Assembly (NCBI GenBank): GCA_905142475.1
Contig: LR990730.1
Span: forward strand, 3,596,001 to 3,660,000
From: Xanthomonas hydrangeae
GTDB taxonomy: Bacteria; Pseudomonadota; Gammaproteobacteria; Xanthomonadales; Xanthomonadaceae
Length of the DNA stretch: 64,000 bases
Direction of reading: 5' to 3'
The stretch's first letter is position 1; the number at the start of each line of letters is the position of its first letter. The position numbers were made by a program, and so were the translations under genes. The notes beneath the pieces were generated by a model. That model did not search any database. It saw only the letters and a list, made by a program, of their open reading frames with translations, and was not told the DNA's origin. Shown here one piece after another: positions 43,791 through 52,286 of this stretch.

Positions 43791-44424
43791 CGTGCAACTG
43801 CAGCTGGCCGGGGAAACAGTGGAATTGCTTGGTGAGCGTGCGCTGTACCGGCCGGCGCAACGCGCCTTGTTGATCGCCGACCTGCATCTGGGCAAGGCCG
43901 ATGTGTTCCGCCGCGCCGGCATCGGGATGCCGGCCGGCGGCACTGCGCACGATCTGGATCGGCTGGATGCGTTGCTGGAACAACGCGCCGTGGAGGCGTT
44001 GTGGATCCTCGGCGATCTGCTGCACGGGCCTGCCCCGCGCGCGGCCTGGCATCGCCGCTGGAGCGCATGGCGCGAGCGTCATTGCGCGTTGCGCGTGATC
44101 GCCATCCGCGGCAACCACGACCGCGCCCTGGCCGGTGCGGATCTGCATATCGAAGCGGCCGGCGAGCAGGTCGAAGACGGCCCGTTCGTGCTGCGCCACG
44201 ATCCCTTGCCGCATCCTACCGGGCACGTGCTGTGCGGGCATCTGCATCCGCTGGCCGCACTGCCCGGCATGTCGCGCCGCTGGCCGGCGTTCTGGTTGCG
44301 CGAGCGCGTCACCATCCTGCCGGCGTTCTCGCATTTCACCGCCGGCATCGTGCCAACGCTGATCGAAGGCGAGCGCCTGGTCGCCTGTGTGGAAGGCGAT
44401 GCGGTGGCGTTGCCGGTACGCTAG
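43780..44424 (+). CDS. pdeM: Ligase-associated DNA damage response endonuclease PdeM
   Basis: A 214-residue calcineurin-like metallophosphoesterase. Metal motifs: ADLHLGKAD (about 33), WILGDLLHG (about 70), IRGNHDRAL (about 109) and LCGHLHPLA (about 147). It starts 11 bp before the helicase stop, so it belongs to the same transcript. The family is a phosphodiesterase or endonuclease completing the four-gene repair set. Confidence 0.92.
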   Translation: MGDSVQLQLAGETVELLGERALYRPAQRALLIADLHLGKADVFRRAGIGMPAGGTAHDLDRLDALLEQRAVEALWILGDLLHGPAPRAAWHRRWSAWRERHCALRVIAIRGNHDRALAGADLHIEAAGEQVEDGPFVLRHDPLPHPTGHVLCGHLHPLAALPGMSRRWPAFWLRERVTILPAFSHFTAGIVPTLIEGERLVACVEGDAVALPVR

Positions 44425-44473
44425 CGACACAACAGTGCGGCTGCGATCACACCAGCACGCATCAGATAGATCA

Positions 44474-44502
44474 CGCGTGTGGCCCGCAACAACCCACACG
44501 CG
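44474..44502. terminator. Short inverted repeat between convergent genes
   Basis: CGCGTGTGG (44474-44482) with CCACACGCG (44494-44502), 11-nt loop, no clear T-run on plus. It abuts the monooxygenase stop and may end both convergent transcripts. Confidence 0.35.
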
Positions 44503-45786
44503 CTACATCACGGTTTTAACGCCATCGTCCTCAGCACGTGTTTGCAGCCGCGGTTGCGACACTGGTTGCGACAACGCCTCCACAAACTCCGGCGCCAACG
44601 CCAGCTTGCCGAACCAACCCTGCTGGGTACCGCTGAGCACGCGCAGCATATGTCCGCGCCCGCCAGGCACGCGGCCCATCGGGCGCATCAGCAGGTCGCG
44701 TCCGTGCGCCCATAGGTCGCGCTCGGACTGGAACAGCGGCGTCAACCAACGGCTCCAGCGGTGGTAGATCGCCACATGCGCCTGGCGTTCGCGCTGATAG
44801 TGCTGCAAGGCCGCATCCAGATCAGTCCCAACCCGCAACGCATCGCGCATCGCCAACGCGTCCAGCAGCGCCATGTTGACGCCCTGTCCCAGTTGCGGGC
44901 TCATCGCATGCGCCGCATCGCCGGCCAGCACGAAACGGCCGCGATGCCAGCGCGTCACCACCGCGTCGCGGTAACTGGCACGCGCCAGTGCGCCATGCAC
45001 TTGCACGGTTTCCAGGCGGGCGTGTGCATCCGGCCACATCTGCGCCACTTCATCGCGCCATGCCGTGATGCCACGCTGCTCCCACGCGGCAAAATCGCTG
45101 CACGGCAGGCTCCAGAAAAAACTCAGCCGCGGCGTGTCGTCGCCGGGCCGCGTGCCCACCGGCAGCAGGCCGATCATCTTGCGTGCGCCGATATACCGCT
45201 GCCGCAGCTCATCGACGAACGGCCAATCCTCGCGCGGCAACAGACACCACAGCGCGCCCCACGGATAGACCCGATCCAGCCGCGTGCCCTGCGCCTGCGC
45301 GCGTAGCGTGGAGGCCGAGCCATCGGCGGCGACGATCAGATCGTACGGACCATGCCAGTGCCCGCGCTGATCCTGCACACGCACGCCGTCGTGATCGATC
45401 GCGGTGATCTGCGTATCCACATGCAGCTGCGCCTGCTCCGGCCAGGCGTCGCGCAACAGCGCGAACAAGGCGCCGCGCTGCATGCCCAAGCCCATCAGCC
45501 GCGGATCCAGATCGCGATACTGCATGTCCATCACCGCGCGTCCGCATGGCGTTTCACCATACAGCCGCCGCACCGGCGCGCCATGCGCAAGCGCCTGCGG
45601 CAGCAATCCCATCTTCCACAACACCTGCAGGCCGCTGGGCTGCAGCAGAAATCCTGCGCCCACCGGCCCGGGCGCGGCGGCGCGCTCGAACACATCCAGT
45701 CGATGCCCATCGGCGCCCAGCAGCACGGCCAGTGCCTGCCCCGCCGTGCCATAGCCCACTACCGCAATCCGTAATGCTCGTTGCAT
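44503..45786 (-). CDS. FAD-dependent monooxygenase (aromatic hydroxylase-like)
   Basis: A 427-residue flavoprotein. FAD-binding VVGYGTAGQAL (about 9-19, GxGxxG with Tyr), the DG motif IVAADGSASTLR (about 150) and the GD motif FVLAGDAAHAMSPQLGQGVNMALLDA (about 290) identify a class A flavin monooxygenase. Such enzymes hydroxylate aromatic or polyketide substrates with NAD(P)H. Substrate unknown. It is last in a minus-strand series but separated from the csp gene by a terminator. Confidence 0.88.
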   Translation of the reverse strand: MQRALRIAVVGYGTAGQALAVLLGADGHRLDVFERAAAPGPVGAGFLLQPSGLQVLWKMGLLPQALAHGAPVRRLYGETPCGRAVMDMQYRDLDPRLMGLGMQRGALFALLRDAWPEQAQLHVDTQITAIDHDGVRVQDQRGHWHGPYDLIVAADGSASTLRAQAQGTRLDRVYPWGALWCLLPREDWPFVDELRQRYIGARKMIGLLPVGTRPGDDTPRLSFFWSLPCSDFAAWEQRGITAWRDEVAQMWPDAHARLETVQVHGALARASYRDAVVTRWHRGRFVLAGDAAHAMSPQLGQGVNMALLDALAMRDALRVGTDLDAALQHYQRERQAHVAIYHRWSRWLTPLFQSERDLWAHGRDLLMRPMGRVPGGRGHMLRVLSGTQQGWFGKLALAPEFVEALSQPVSQPRLQTRAEDDGVKTVM

Positions 45787-45832
45787 CGTCCCTGCTCTTT
45801 CTGCTCTTCACCGATCCCGCATCGACCGGTGC

Positions 45833-45856
45833 AAAAAAAACCCCGCCGTGGCGGGG
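45833..45856 (-). terminator. Rho-independent terminator of the cold-shock gene
   Basis: CCCCGCC/GGCGGGG (45841-45847 with 45850-45856), with A8 at 45833-45840 giving a T8 run on the minus strand. Starts 27 nt after the csp stop. Confidence 0.93.
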
Positions 45857-45882
45857 TTCTTCAACCGCACAGTCGAGTCAGG

Positions 45883-46089
45883 TTACTCGACCGGCGTGAT
45901 GTTCGAAGCCTGGGCACCCTTGGGGCCCTGGGTCACGTCATAACTGACGCGCTGGCCTTCCTGCAGGCTGCGAAAGCCCTTGGAGTTGATCGCGGAGAAG
46001 TGCGCGAAGACATCGGCGCTGCCGTCCTCCGGTGAGATGAAGCCAAATCCCTTGGCGTCGTTGAACCACTTGACGGTACCGTTCGGCAT
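45883..46089 (-). CDS. Cold-shock domain protein (CspA family)
   Basis: A 68-residue single cold-shock domain. RNP1 KGFGFISPE and RNP2 VFAHFSAI are intact, with GTVKWFNDA at the start. It binds single-stranded RNA/DNA and melts mRNA structure. ATG 46089 is the normal CspA start; an upstream start at 46110 adds seven residues. A short AT-rich leader (46090-46176) and a strong terminator make it a single-gene unit. Confidence 0.95.
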   Translation of the reverse strand: MPNGTVKWFNDAKGFGFISPEDGSADVFAHFSAINSKGFRSLQEGQRVSYDVTQGPKGAQASNITPVE

Positions 46090-46176
46090 GGTGATGCGAG
46101 ACCTTTGCAATAATTAATGGGTGGTGTACGGCGATGCGTACGCGCCGAGTATGCAAAGCTTATGCCCCGATGACAA

Positions 46177-46929
46177 TCACCCGCGTGCAAGTTCGCCAAT
46201 CAGCTCCGGCAATCCGGACGAGGCCGCATCCACGTTGCTCAACACCTCGGCCATGGTGATTTCCTGCGCGTCGCCGCAACCGGCCGCCCAGTTCGCAACG
46301 ATCGCCAAACACGCATATTCCAGGCCTTTTTCGCGTGCAAGCCCCGCTTCGGGCATGCCGGTCATGCCGACCAGATCGCAGCCGTCGCGACGCATGCGGG
46401 CGATCTCTGCAATCGTTTCCAGCCGTGGTCCCTGCGTGGATCCATAACATCCATCGGCAACCAGCGTGACACCCGTCACTTTGGCCGCGGCAATGACCTT
46501 GCTGCGAAACATCGGCGAATACGGATGACCGAAATCCACGTGCTGCACCTCGCTTCCCGGCTCTTCGCAGAAGGTGGACACGCGGCCCCAGGTGTAATCG
46601 ATCAACTGATCCGGGCACGCCAGCACGCGCGGGCCGAACCGCTCGGTGATGCCGCCCACGGTGTTGAGTGCCAGCACGCGCGAAGCGCCGATTTGCTGCA
46701 GCGCAGCGATGTTTGCGCGGTAATTCACCTTGTGCGGCGGCAGCGAATGGCCTTCACCATGCCGCGCCAGAAACGCCACGCGGTGACCCAGCAACATGCC
46801 GACGCGAATCGGCCCGGAGGGTGCGCCGTACGGTGTTTCGATCTGGTGCGTCTGCACCTCGTCCAGCTGCGCGAGCTTGTAGACACCAGTGCCGCCGATG
46901 ACGGCCAATGCGATGGAATTGGGGGACAC
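46177..46929 (-). CDS. S-methyl-5'-thioinosine phosphorylase (MTAP/PNP family)
   Basis: A 250-residue purine phosphorylase. LAVIGGTGVYKL opens the fold; RHGEGHSLPPHKVNYRANI and VGMTGMPEAGLAREKGLEYACLAIVANWAAG are the substrate and phosphate sites. Gammaproteobacteria without MTA nucleosidase use this type on methylthioinosine or methylthioadenosine, returning hypoxanthine or adenine and methylthioribose-1-phosphate. The start is GTG 46929 with GAGGTCGG ahead. It lies 84 bp after hpt, which would salvage the released hypoxanthine. Confidence 0.88.
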   Translation of the reverse strand: MSPNSIALAVIGGTGVYKLAQLDEVQTHQIETPYGAPSGPIRVGMLLGHRVAFLARHGEGHSLPPHKVNYRANIAALQQIGASRVLALNTVGGITERFGPRVLACPDQLIDYTWGRVSTFCEEPGSEVQHVDFGHPYSPMFRSKVIAAAKVTGVTLVADGCYGSTQGPRLETIAEIARMRRDGCDLVGMTGMPEAGLAREKGLEYACLAIVANWAAGCGDAQEITMAEVLSNVDAASSGLPELIGELARG

Positions 46930-47013
46930 AACCGACCTCTGCTACGAAGACATGACGGTGCGCGCACGCGGGCGCGCCGGGCTGCCCGCAGCGATGCGGG
47001 CACACTGCGGGAG

Positions 47014-47568
47014 TTACTGCTTCATCGCATAGATGGCGGGAATGCCGCGCAGCTGCTCATTGACGTCCATGCCGAAGCCGAACACGTAGCGGTCGGCCAC
47101 TTCCACGCCGACATAATCGGCAGCGACGCCGGGCACGCAGCGGTCGTGACGCTTGACGGTCAGCACCGCCACACGCACGTCGGTAGCGCCCTGCTCCAGG
47201 CACCACTGGCGCACGCCCTGCAGCGTGTAACCCTCATCGAGAATATCGTCGACCAGAATCACCCGGCGGCCGAACAGCGCGGTGGCCGGGCGGTGCTTCC
47301 AGACCAGCTCGCCGCCGGTGAGTTCGCCGCGATAGCGGGTGGCATGCAGGTAATCGAACTGCAGGTCCTGGCCGCGTGCGCCCAGCTCCAGCGCCAGCTG
47401 GCCGGAGAACGGCAACGCGCCATGCATGATGGTTAGATAGACCGGCACTTCGCCGGCATAGTCGCGCGCGATCGCATCGGCAATGCTGCCGACGGCGGCG
47501 TCGATGGCGGGGCGGTCGACCAGCAGATCGGCTTGGGCCAGGGCCTGGGAAATGGTGAGCGTGGACAT
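47014..47568 (-). CDS. hpt: Hypoxanthine-guanine phosphoribosyltransferase
   Basis: A 184-residue type I phosphoribosyltransferase. The PRPP loop VILVDDILDEGYTL (about 102-116) and the hood VGVEVADRYVFGFGMDVNE are characteristic of HPRT. It converts hypoxanthine or guanine to IMP or GMP. ATG 47568 shares one base with the nagZ stop (TGATG), so it is translationally coupled to nagZ. Confidence 0.93.
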   Translation of the reverse strand: MSTLTISQALAQADLLVDRPAIDAAVGSIADAIARDYAGEVPVYLTIMHGALPFSGQLALELGARGQDLQFDYLHATRYRGELTGGELVWKHRPATALFGRRVILVDDILDEGYTLQGVRQWCLEQGATDVRVAVLTVKRHDRCVPGVAADYVGVEVADRYVFGFGMDVNEQLRGIPAIYAMKQ

Positions 47569-48572
47569 CAGGCAAGTGTTCCGAAAGGGGCGGAAGGAGA
47601 AGTGGTGAATGAGGCGTCGGAGCCGGCGAGCAGGCCATCCCAGCCCAGTGCGCCGCGGCCGATCAGGCCGATCAATGCTGCGGTGTTGAGGCTGCGGCCT
47701 TGCACGGCCTGCAGCGATGGCTCGACCAGTTCCGGGTGGCAGACCAGCACCACGTCGCAGCCGGCATCCAGATGCGCGTGCACCCGGCCCGCCACGCCGT
47801 CGGCGCTGAACGAGGCGGCCATGCCGATGTCGTCGGAGAACACCACGCCGCGGAAACCCAGTTGCCCGCGCAGGATCTGCTCGATCCAGCGCTGCGAATA
47901 ACCGGCCGGTTCCGGAGCGACCTGCGGGTAGACCACGTGCGCCATCATCACCGCGTCGGCACCGGCCTCGATCCCAGCCACGAACGGCACCAGGTCTTCG
48001 GCCTGCAGGACCTCCAGCGGTCGCGGGTCGCTGGCATGGTCGACATGGGTGTCTTCCAGCACCGTGCCATGGCCGGGGAAATGCTTGAGCGTGGCCGCCA
48101 TGCCGGCGCCGTGCAGCGCCTGCACATAGGCGCGGGTGAAGCTGGCCACGATCTGCGGGTCGTCGCTGAAGGCGCGATCGCCGATGGCGCGGTTGCCACG
48201 ACCCAGATCCACCACCGGCGCAAAGCTCAGGTCCACGCCGCTGGCGCGTACTTCGCTGGCCATCAGCTGCGCATGCGCGCGCGCGGCGGCAAGGGCGGCC
48301 TCGGGGTCCTGCGCATACTGCGCGCCGAAGCTCTGCAGCGGCGCAAGGGCGCTGTAACCGTCGCGAAACCGCTGCACGCGCCCGCCTTCCTGGTCGACGC
48401 AGATCAGCACCGGGCGCGGTGCCGCGGCGCGGATGGAGGCGGACAGCTCGGCCACTTGCGTGCGCGAGGCGAAGTTGCGTTTGAACAGCACCACGCCGGC
48501 GACCGCGTCGTGCTGCAGCCAGTCGCGCTCCTGTGCACTGAGTTCGGTACCGGCAACGCCGATCAGAAGCAT
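47568..48572 (-). CDS. nagZ: Beta-N-acetylhexosaminidase NagZ
   Basis: A 334-residue glycoside hydrolase family 3 enzyme. LKHFPGHGTVLEDTHVDHA carries the family 3 signature with the catalytic His/Asp loop, and GVVFSDDIGMAASFS provides the nucleophile aspartate (about residue 240). NagZ removes GlcNAc from recycled 1,6-anhydro-muropeptides in the cytoplasm. Length matches E. coli NagZ. First gene of the nagZ-hpt unit. Confidence 0.95.
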   Translation of the reverse strand: MLLIGVAGTELSAQERDWLQHDAVAGVVLFKRNFASRTQVAELSASIRAAAPRPVLICVDQEGGRVQRFRDGYSALAPLQSFGAQYAQDPEAALAAARAHAQLMASEVRASGVDLSFAPVVDLGRGNRAIGDRAFSDDPQIVASFTRAYVQALHGAGMAATLKHFPGHGTVLEDTHVDHASDPRPLEVLQAEDLVPFVAGIEAGADAVMMAHVVYPQVAPEPAGYSQRWIEQILRGQLGFRGVVFSDDIGMAASFSADGVAGRVHAHLDAGCDVVLVCHPELVEPSLQAVQGRSLNTAALIGLIGRGALGWDGLLAGSDASFTTSPSAPFGTLA

Positions 48573-48838
48573 GTTGGGGGACTCCCGGGCCAGGCGCCAC
48601 GTTGGCGCAGCGCGGCATTGTCGCAGATGCGCGTTGCAGCGTCAGATCGCGCATTCAGGCAGGTGCCGGACCGGTACGTCCACGCGCCTGGTTACCCGGG
48701 CGATGTTCTGCACTCACCGACGTCGGCTTGCTGGTTTCGCCCAAGGCGCGCAGCGGCCCTGCCCCTGCGGACTGAGCCGTGTCCAGGCCGCTCCGGACGT
48801 CATTAAAGCCGCCCTGATCCAGCGCACGTCACAGCACG

Positions 48839-50434
48839 TCAGAGCACCTCAAGATTCGCCCGCCAATGGGCTGCCTGCGCCTGCACCTGGGCCAGCACCT
48901 CCGGCGCCATGTCGTCGAGCTGCCGGTACGGCATCGCCAGCCGCTCGTTGGCGTGCAGCAGCGTGCGCTGCCGCGCCAGGAAATCCCAGTACAGCGCGTT
49001 GTAAGGGCAGGCCTGCGCACCAATCCGCGCCTTGCGCTGGTACTTGCAGACGCCGCAGTAATCGCTCATGCGGTCGATATAGGCCGCGCCGCTGATATAC
49101 GGCTTGCTGCCGAGCAGGCCGCCGTCGGCAAACTGGCTCATGCCGACCGTATTGGGCAACTCCACCCACTCGAAGGCGTCGATGTAGACGCCCAGGTACC
49201 AGCGATGCAGCGCCTGCGGCTCCAGCCCTGCCAGCAGCGCGAAATTGCCGATCACCATCAGCCGCTGGATATGGTGCGCATGCGCGTTGGCCAGCGAATT
49301 GCCGATGGCATCGGCCAGGCAGCGCATGCCGATCTGCCCGTCCCAGAACCAGTGCGGTAGCGGCGCATACTGCGCCAGCTGATTGGACTGGGCATAGCCC
49401 GGCATCTGCGACCAGTACACCCCGCGCACATATTCGCGCCAGCCGAGAATCTGCCGGATGAAACCTTCCACCGATGCCAGCGGCGCATGTCCGTCATGCA
49501 AGGCCGCCTCCGCGCGCGCGATCACCTCGCGCGGATGCAGCAGCTTGACGTTGAGCGCGAACGACAACAGCGAATGGAACAAGCGCGGGCTGCGCGTGCT
49601 CATCGCATCTTCGTAGCGGCCGAAGTGCGGCAATGCGTGCGTAATGAACGCCTCCAGGTGCTGCAGCGCCTCGTCACGGTCCAGCGGCCATGGCAAGGCG
49701 TCGGCGTTCGGTGCGCCGAAGCTGCGCACGCCGGCCGCTTCGATGCAGCGCCACAGCCCGCGATGATCGTGCGCTGCGCGCCAGTCCTGCGGCGCCGGCG
49801 GGTCGCCCGGCCACGGCGCGCGGTTGTCGTGATCGAAATTCCAGCGGCCGCCTTCCGGCTCGCCGGCTGCATCGAGCAGGATCCGATGGCGACGGCGCAT
49901 CTTTCGATAGAACACTTCCATGCGCCATTGGCTGCCGGCGCGAAAACACGTGGCGACCTCATCGCGTTCGGTCAGAAAATGCTCGCTATCGACCATGCGT
50001 GTGGTGAAGGACTGGCGTGCGCACCATTGCTGCAATACTTCATCCAGCCGCCATTCGTCCGGCGCCTGATAGTCCAGATGGGCAGCGTAGTAATGCGCCA
50101 TCAATGCGCCCAGATTCGCAGGAATCGACTGCCGATTGCTGGGGTTGTCGATGGCCACGTAACGCACACGATGACCGGCCTGCCGCAAGCGCGCAGCGAA
50201 CGCGCGCATCGCCGCGAAGATCGCCAGAATCTTCTGCGCGTGATGCAGCACGTAGTCGGTTTCTTCGCGCACCTCCATCAGCACATAGACCACGCCCGCA
50301 TCGGTCGCATCGAACCAGCTGTGCTGCGGATTGAGCTGATCACCCAAAATCAGGCGCAGCGTGTGTGCGGATGCCTGTGGGTTGAGGTCGGCTGCGCGTG
50401 CCACGGCATTAATCGCGATCGCTGCGCACGGCAT
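48839..50434 (-). CDS. Cryptochrome/photolyase family protein, Fe-S bacterial type (PhrB/CryB-like)
   Basis: A 531-residue protein. LRLILGDQLNPQHSWF opens the antenna-binding domain; the FAD domain contains HHIQRLMVIGNFALLAGL and the C-terminus SDYCGVCKYQRKARIG followed by ACPYNALYWDF. Three of these cysteines plus an upstream one (RCLADAIG) match the four ligands of a [4Fe-4S] cluster in FeS-BCP proteins, some of which repair 6-4 photoproducts. The start is uncertain: ATG 50434 overlaps the upstream gene by 26 bp, while GTG 50404 (VARAADLNPQ) does not. Likely light-dependent DNA repair or signalling. Confidence 0.9.
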   Translation of the reverse strand: MPCAAIAINAVARAADLNPQASAHTLRLILGDQLNPQHSWFDATDAGVVYVLMEVREETDYVLHHAQKILAIFAAMRAFAARLRQAGHRVRYVAIDNPSNRQSIPANLGALMAHYYAAHLDYQAPDEWRLDEVLQQWCARQSFTTRMVDSEHFLTERDEVATCFRAGSQWRMEVFYRKMRRRHRILLDAAGEPEGGRWNFDHDNRAPWPGDPPAPQDWRAAHDHRGLWRCIEAAGVRSFGAPNADALPWPLDRDEALQHLEAFITHALPHFGRYEDAMSTRSPRLFHSLLSFALNVKLLHPREVIARAEAALHDGHAPLASVEGFIRQILGWREYVRGVYWSQMPGYAQSNQLAQYAPLPHWFWDGQIGMRCLADAIGNSLANAHAHHIQRLMVIGNFALLAGLEPQALHRWYLGVYIDAFEWVELPNTVGMSQFADGGLLGSKPYISGAAYIDRMSDYCGVCKYQRKARIGAQACPYNALYWDFLARQRTLLHANERLAMPYRQLDDMAPEVLAQVQAQAAHWRANLEVL

Positions 50435-51416
50435 TGCTGGCGCGCACACGCTCCGCCAGTGCCGCGCCGCTTTGCCAGGCGCCTTCCACCTTGCCGCCGG
50501 CCAACCAGTCGCCACACAGGCCGATGCGCAATTGCGCATCCCAAGCACAGCCGATCTGCAAGGGCGGATCGGTGCTGGCCACTGTCCAGCGAGACGCAGC
50601 GCAGGACTGCGGCAATGGCAACCCAAGCGCGGCCAGTGTTGGCAACACACTGGCAATCACCGCCTCGGGCCTCGCGTCGAAATGCGCCTGGCTCCAATCG
50701 GCATTTGCGTGCAGCAACCAGGTTTCGCTGCCGGTTCGTCCAGGCTTGCTGGCGTTGCGCGCCACCCAGCGCAACGGGCCGGCGTTGACGAACAAGGCGT
50801 CGTAACCAGGGTCGAGCGGCGTGTCGAAATGCAGCACCAGCGCCCAGGCCGGCTGCATGTTTGCGCCAGCGGCAATCGTCGCGAGCGTGGGCGCGCTATT
50901 GGCCAGTAATGCGGCTGCTGCCGGCGCCGGCACTGCCAGCACTACAGTGTCGAAGGCGTGTTTTGTCTCGTCTCCCGACACAGCCAGCCGCCATGTGTCG
51001 CCGTTGCGCTGCAGAGAGTGCACGGCGCTGCTCAATCGAACCTCCAGGCCCGCCGCGAGCGCGCGCGCCGGTGCGTCCATGGCCGGCACACCGACAAAAC
51101 GCGCCACAACGCTCTGCGAGGGACGAAATTCGCCATCCCAGCTCGCGACGCGCGCAGGCCAGGCCGCCGCGACGCCGGTCGCAATCCACTCGTCCACCAC
51201 GGCTGCAAACGCCCGATCGCGTGCGGTGAAATACTGCGCGCCGTGGTCGCACTGCCAGCCATCGCCTGCGCAACTGCGCATGCGACCGCCGGGTGCATCG
51301 CCCTGCTCGAACAGCGTTACCGTCCATCCCGCCGCCTGCAGCCGTTGCGCGCAGGCAAGCCCTGCCAATCCGGCGCCAATCACCGCAACCGTCTTCGGGC
51401 GGGCGGGCTGTGTCAT
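50409..51416 (-). CDS. NAD(P)/FAD-dependent oxidoreductase, renalase-like
   Basis: A 335-residue amine-oxidase-fold flavoprotein. VAVIGAGLAGLACAQRL (GxGxxG at about 12-17) and GGRMRSCAGDGWQCDHGAQYFTARD, with the conserved GAQYFT, are typical of bacterial renalase-like proteins, which may oxidise off-pathway isomers of NAD(P)H; this function is inferred from the family. Ends RVRASNAVRSDRD, overlapping or abutting the photolyase start. It is a flavin gene directly upstream of a flavin photoreceptor. ATG 51416 is used in place of the TTG at 51440. Confidence 0.85.
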   Translation of the reverse strand: MTQPARPKTVAVIGAGLAGLACAQRLQAAGWTVTLFEQGDAPGGRMRSCAGDGWQCDHGAQYFTARDRAFAAVVDEWIATGVAAAWPARVASWDGEFRPSQSVVARFVGVPAMDAPARALAAGLEVRLSSAVHSLQRNGDTWRLAVSGDETKHAFDTVVLAVPAPAAAALLANSAPTLATIAAGANMQPAWALVLHFDTPLDPGYDALFVNAGPLRWVARNASKPGRTGSETWLLHANADWSQAHFDARPEAVIASVLPTLAALGLPLPQSCAASRWTVASTDPPLQIGCAWDAQLRIGLCGDWLAGGKVEGAWQSGAALAERVRASNAVRSDRD

Positions 51417-51455
51417 CTCGTCAGCTGTTGGGAGTTGCAAGATGCCGCCGGCAGT

Positions 51456-52139
51456 TCACACCGCACAGCCGTCCGGCCCGCAGGCATCGGGACCGCCGAT
51501 CGGCGCCGATTCGGCCGCCAGCTGCAACAGTGCTTGCGCAAAACTCTCCGGCGGCTGTGCGCCCTGGATCAGGCTGCGTCCATCGATCACGAAACTGGGC
51601 ACCGCACGGATTCCCAGCGCAGTGGCCTGCGCCAATTGCGCCTCCACCGCAACGATGCCTTCGTCGGAGTCCAACAGTGCGCGCACGCGTGCTTCGTCGA
51701 GACCGCCAGCGGCGCCAGCACGCACCAGCGTTTCGGTCGCGCCCAGGTTGCGGCCTTCGGCAAAATGCGCATGGAACAGCGCTTCGATCACGGCCTCGAC
51801 ATCGCCCTCATGGCTCGCCAGCCAGATCAGCCGATGCGCGCGCAATGTACTGACCTGCACCTGCCCACGCCCGAAATCGAACGGCAAACCTTCGGCCCGT
51901 GCAGTGGCCTGCGTCTGCGCCAGCATCTGATCCACGCGCGCAGCACCGCCGAACTTTTGCGCCAGCGCAGCACGCAACGGCGTCGGTTCCAGACCGGCGT
52001 CGGGGTCCAGTTGAAACGCGTGGTAATGGACGTCCAGCGCAGGTGCCTGCGCACCAAGCGAGGCTACCGCCTGCTCGAAACGGCGCTTGCCGATCCAGCA
52101 CCAGGGACAGACCACGTCAGACCAGATATCGATGCGCAT
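51456..52139 (-). CDS. DsbA family oxidoreductase, FrnE-like
   Basis: A 227-residue thioredoxin-fold protein without a signal peptide. MRIDIWSDVVCPWCW starts the domain with a CPWC redox pair at residues 11-14; GIRAVPSFVIDGRSLIQGAQPPESF supplies the cis-proline region. FrnE-like proteins are cytosolic disulfide isomerases linked to oxidative stress. ATG 52139 is chosen because the alternative ATG 52163 lies inside the intergenic repeat. It ends CGPDGCAV, adding a second cysteine pair that may act as a resolving pair. Confidence 0.88.
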   Translation of the reverse strand: MRIDIWSDVVCPWCWIGKRRFEQAVASLGAQAPALDVHYHAFQLDPDAGLEPTPLRAALAQKFGGAARVDQMLAQTQATARAEGLPFDFGRGQVQVSTLRAHRLIWLASHEGDVEAVIEALFHAHFAEGRNLGATETLVRAGAAGGLDEARVRALLDSDEGIVAVEAQLAQATALGIRAVPSFVIDGRSLIQGAQPPESFAQALLQLAAESAPIGGPDACGPDGCAV

Positions 52140-52141
52140 GG

Positions 52142-52286
52142 GCGGGGATTGGAGAGTCGTCATTGGGGATTGGCAGAGCATAAGCCCAATTCCAAGGCAG
52201 GGATTGGGAAGTCGCAACGCATCAGCCCAGGCCGACGCATGACCCTAGCTTTTACGAATCCCGACTACCCAATCCCGAATCCCGGT
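52142..52286. repeat. Iterated fold-back repeat A
   Basis: GGGGATTGG-type heptamers on the left (52142-52217, in two clusters) and their complements on the right (GAATCCC, CCAATCCC, GAATCCC at 52256-52285). The right arm is read as the C-terminal codons of the CYTH gene. Related arrays are at 52778, 58764 and 60725. Confidence 0.8.

Noticed and set aside
48573-48838. Open minus-strand frame between the photolyase and nagZ genes
   Set aside because: About 56 codons read through without a stop (GGFNDVRSGLDTAQSAGAG and onward), but there is no start codon or ribosome site; possibly a remnant or chance.
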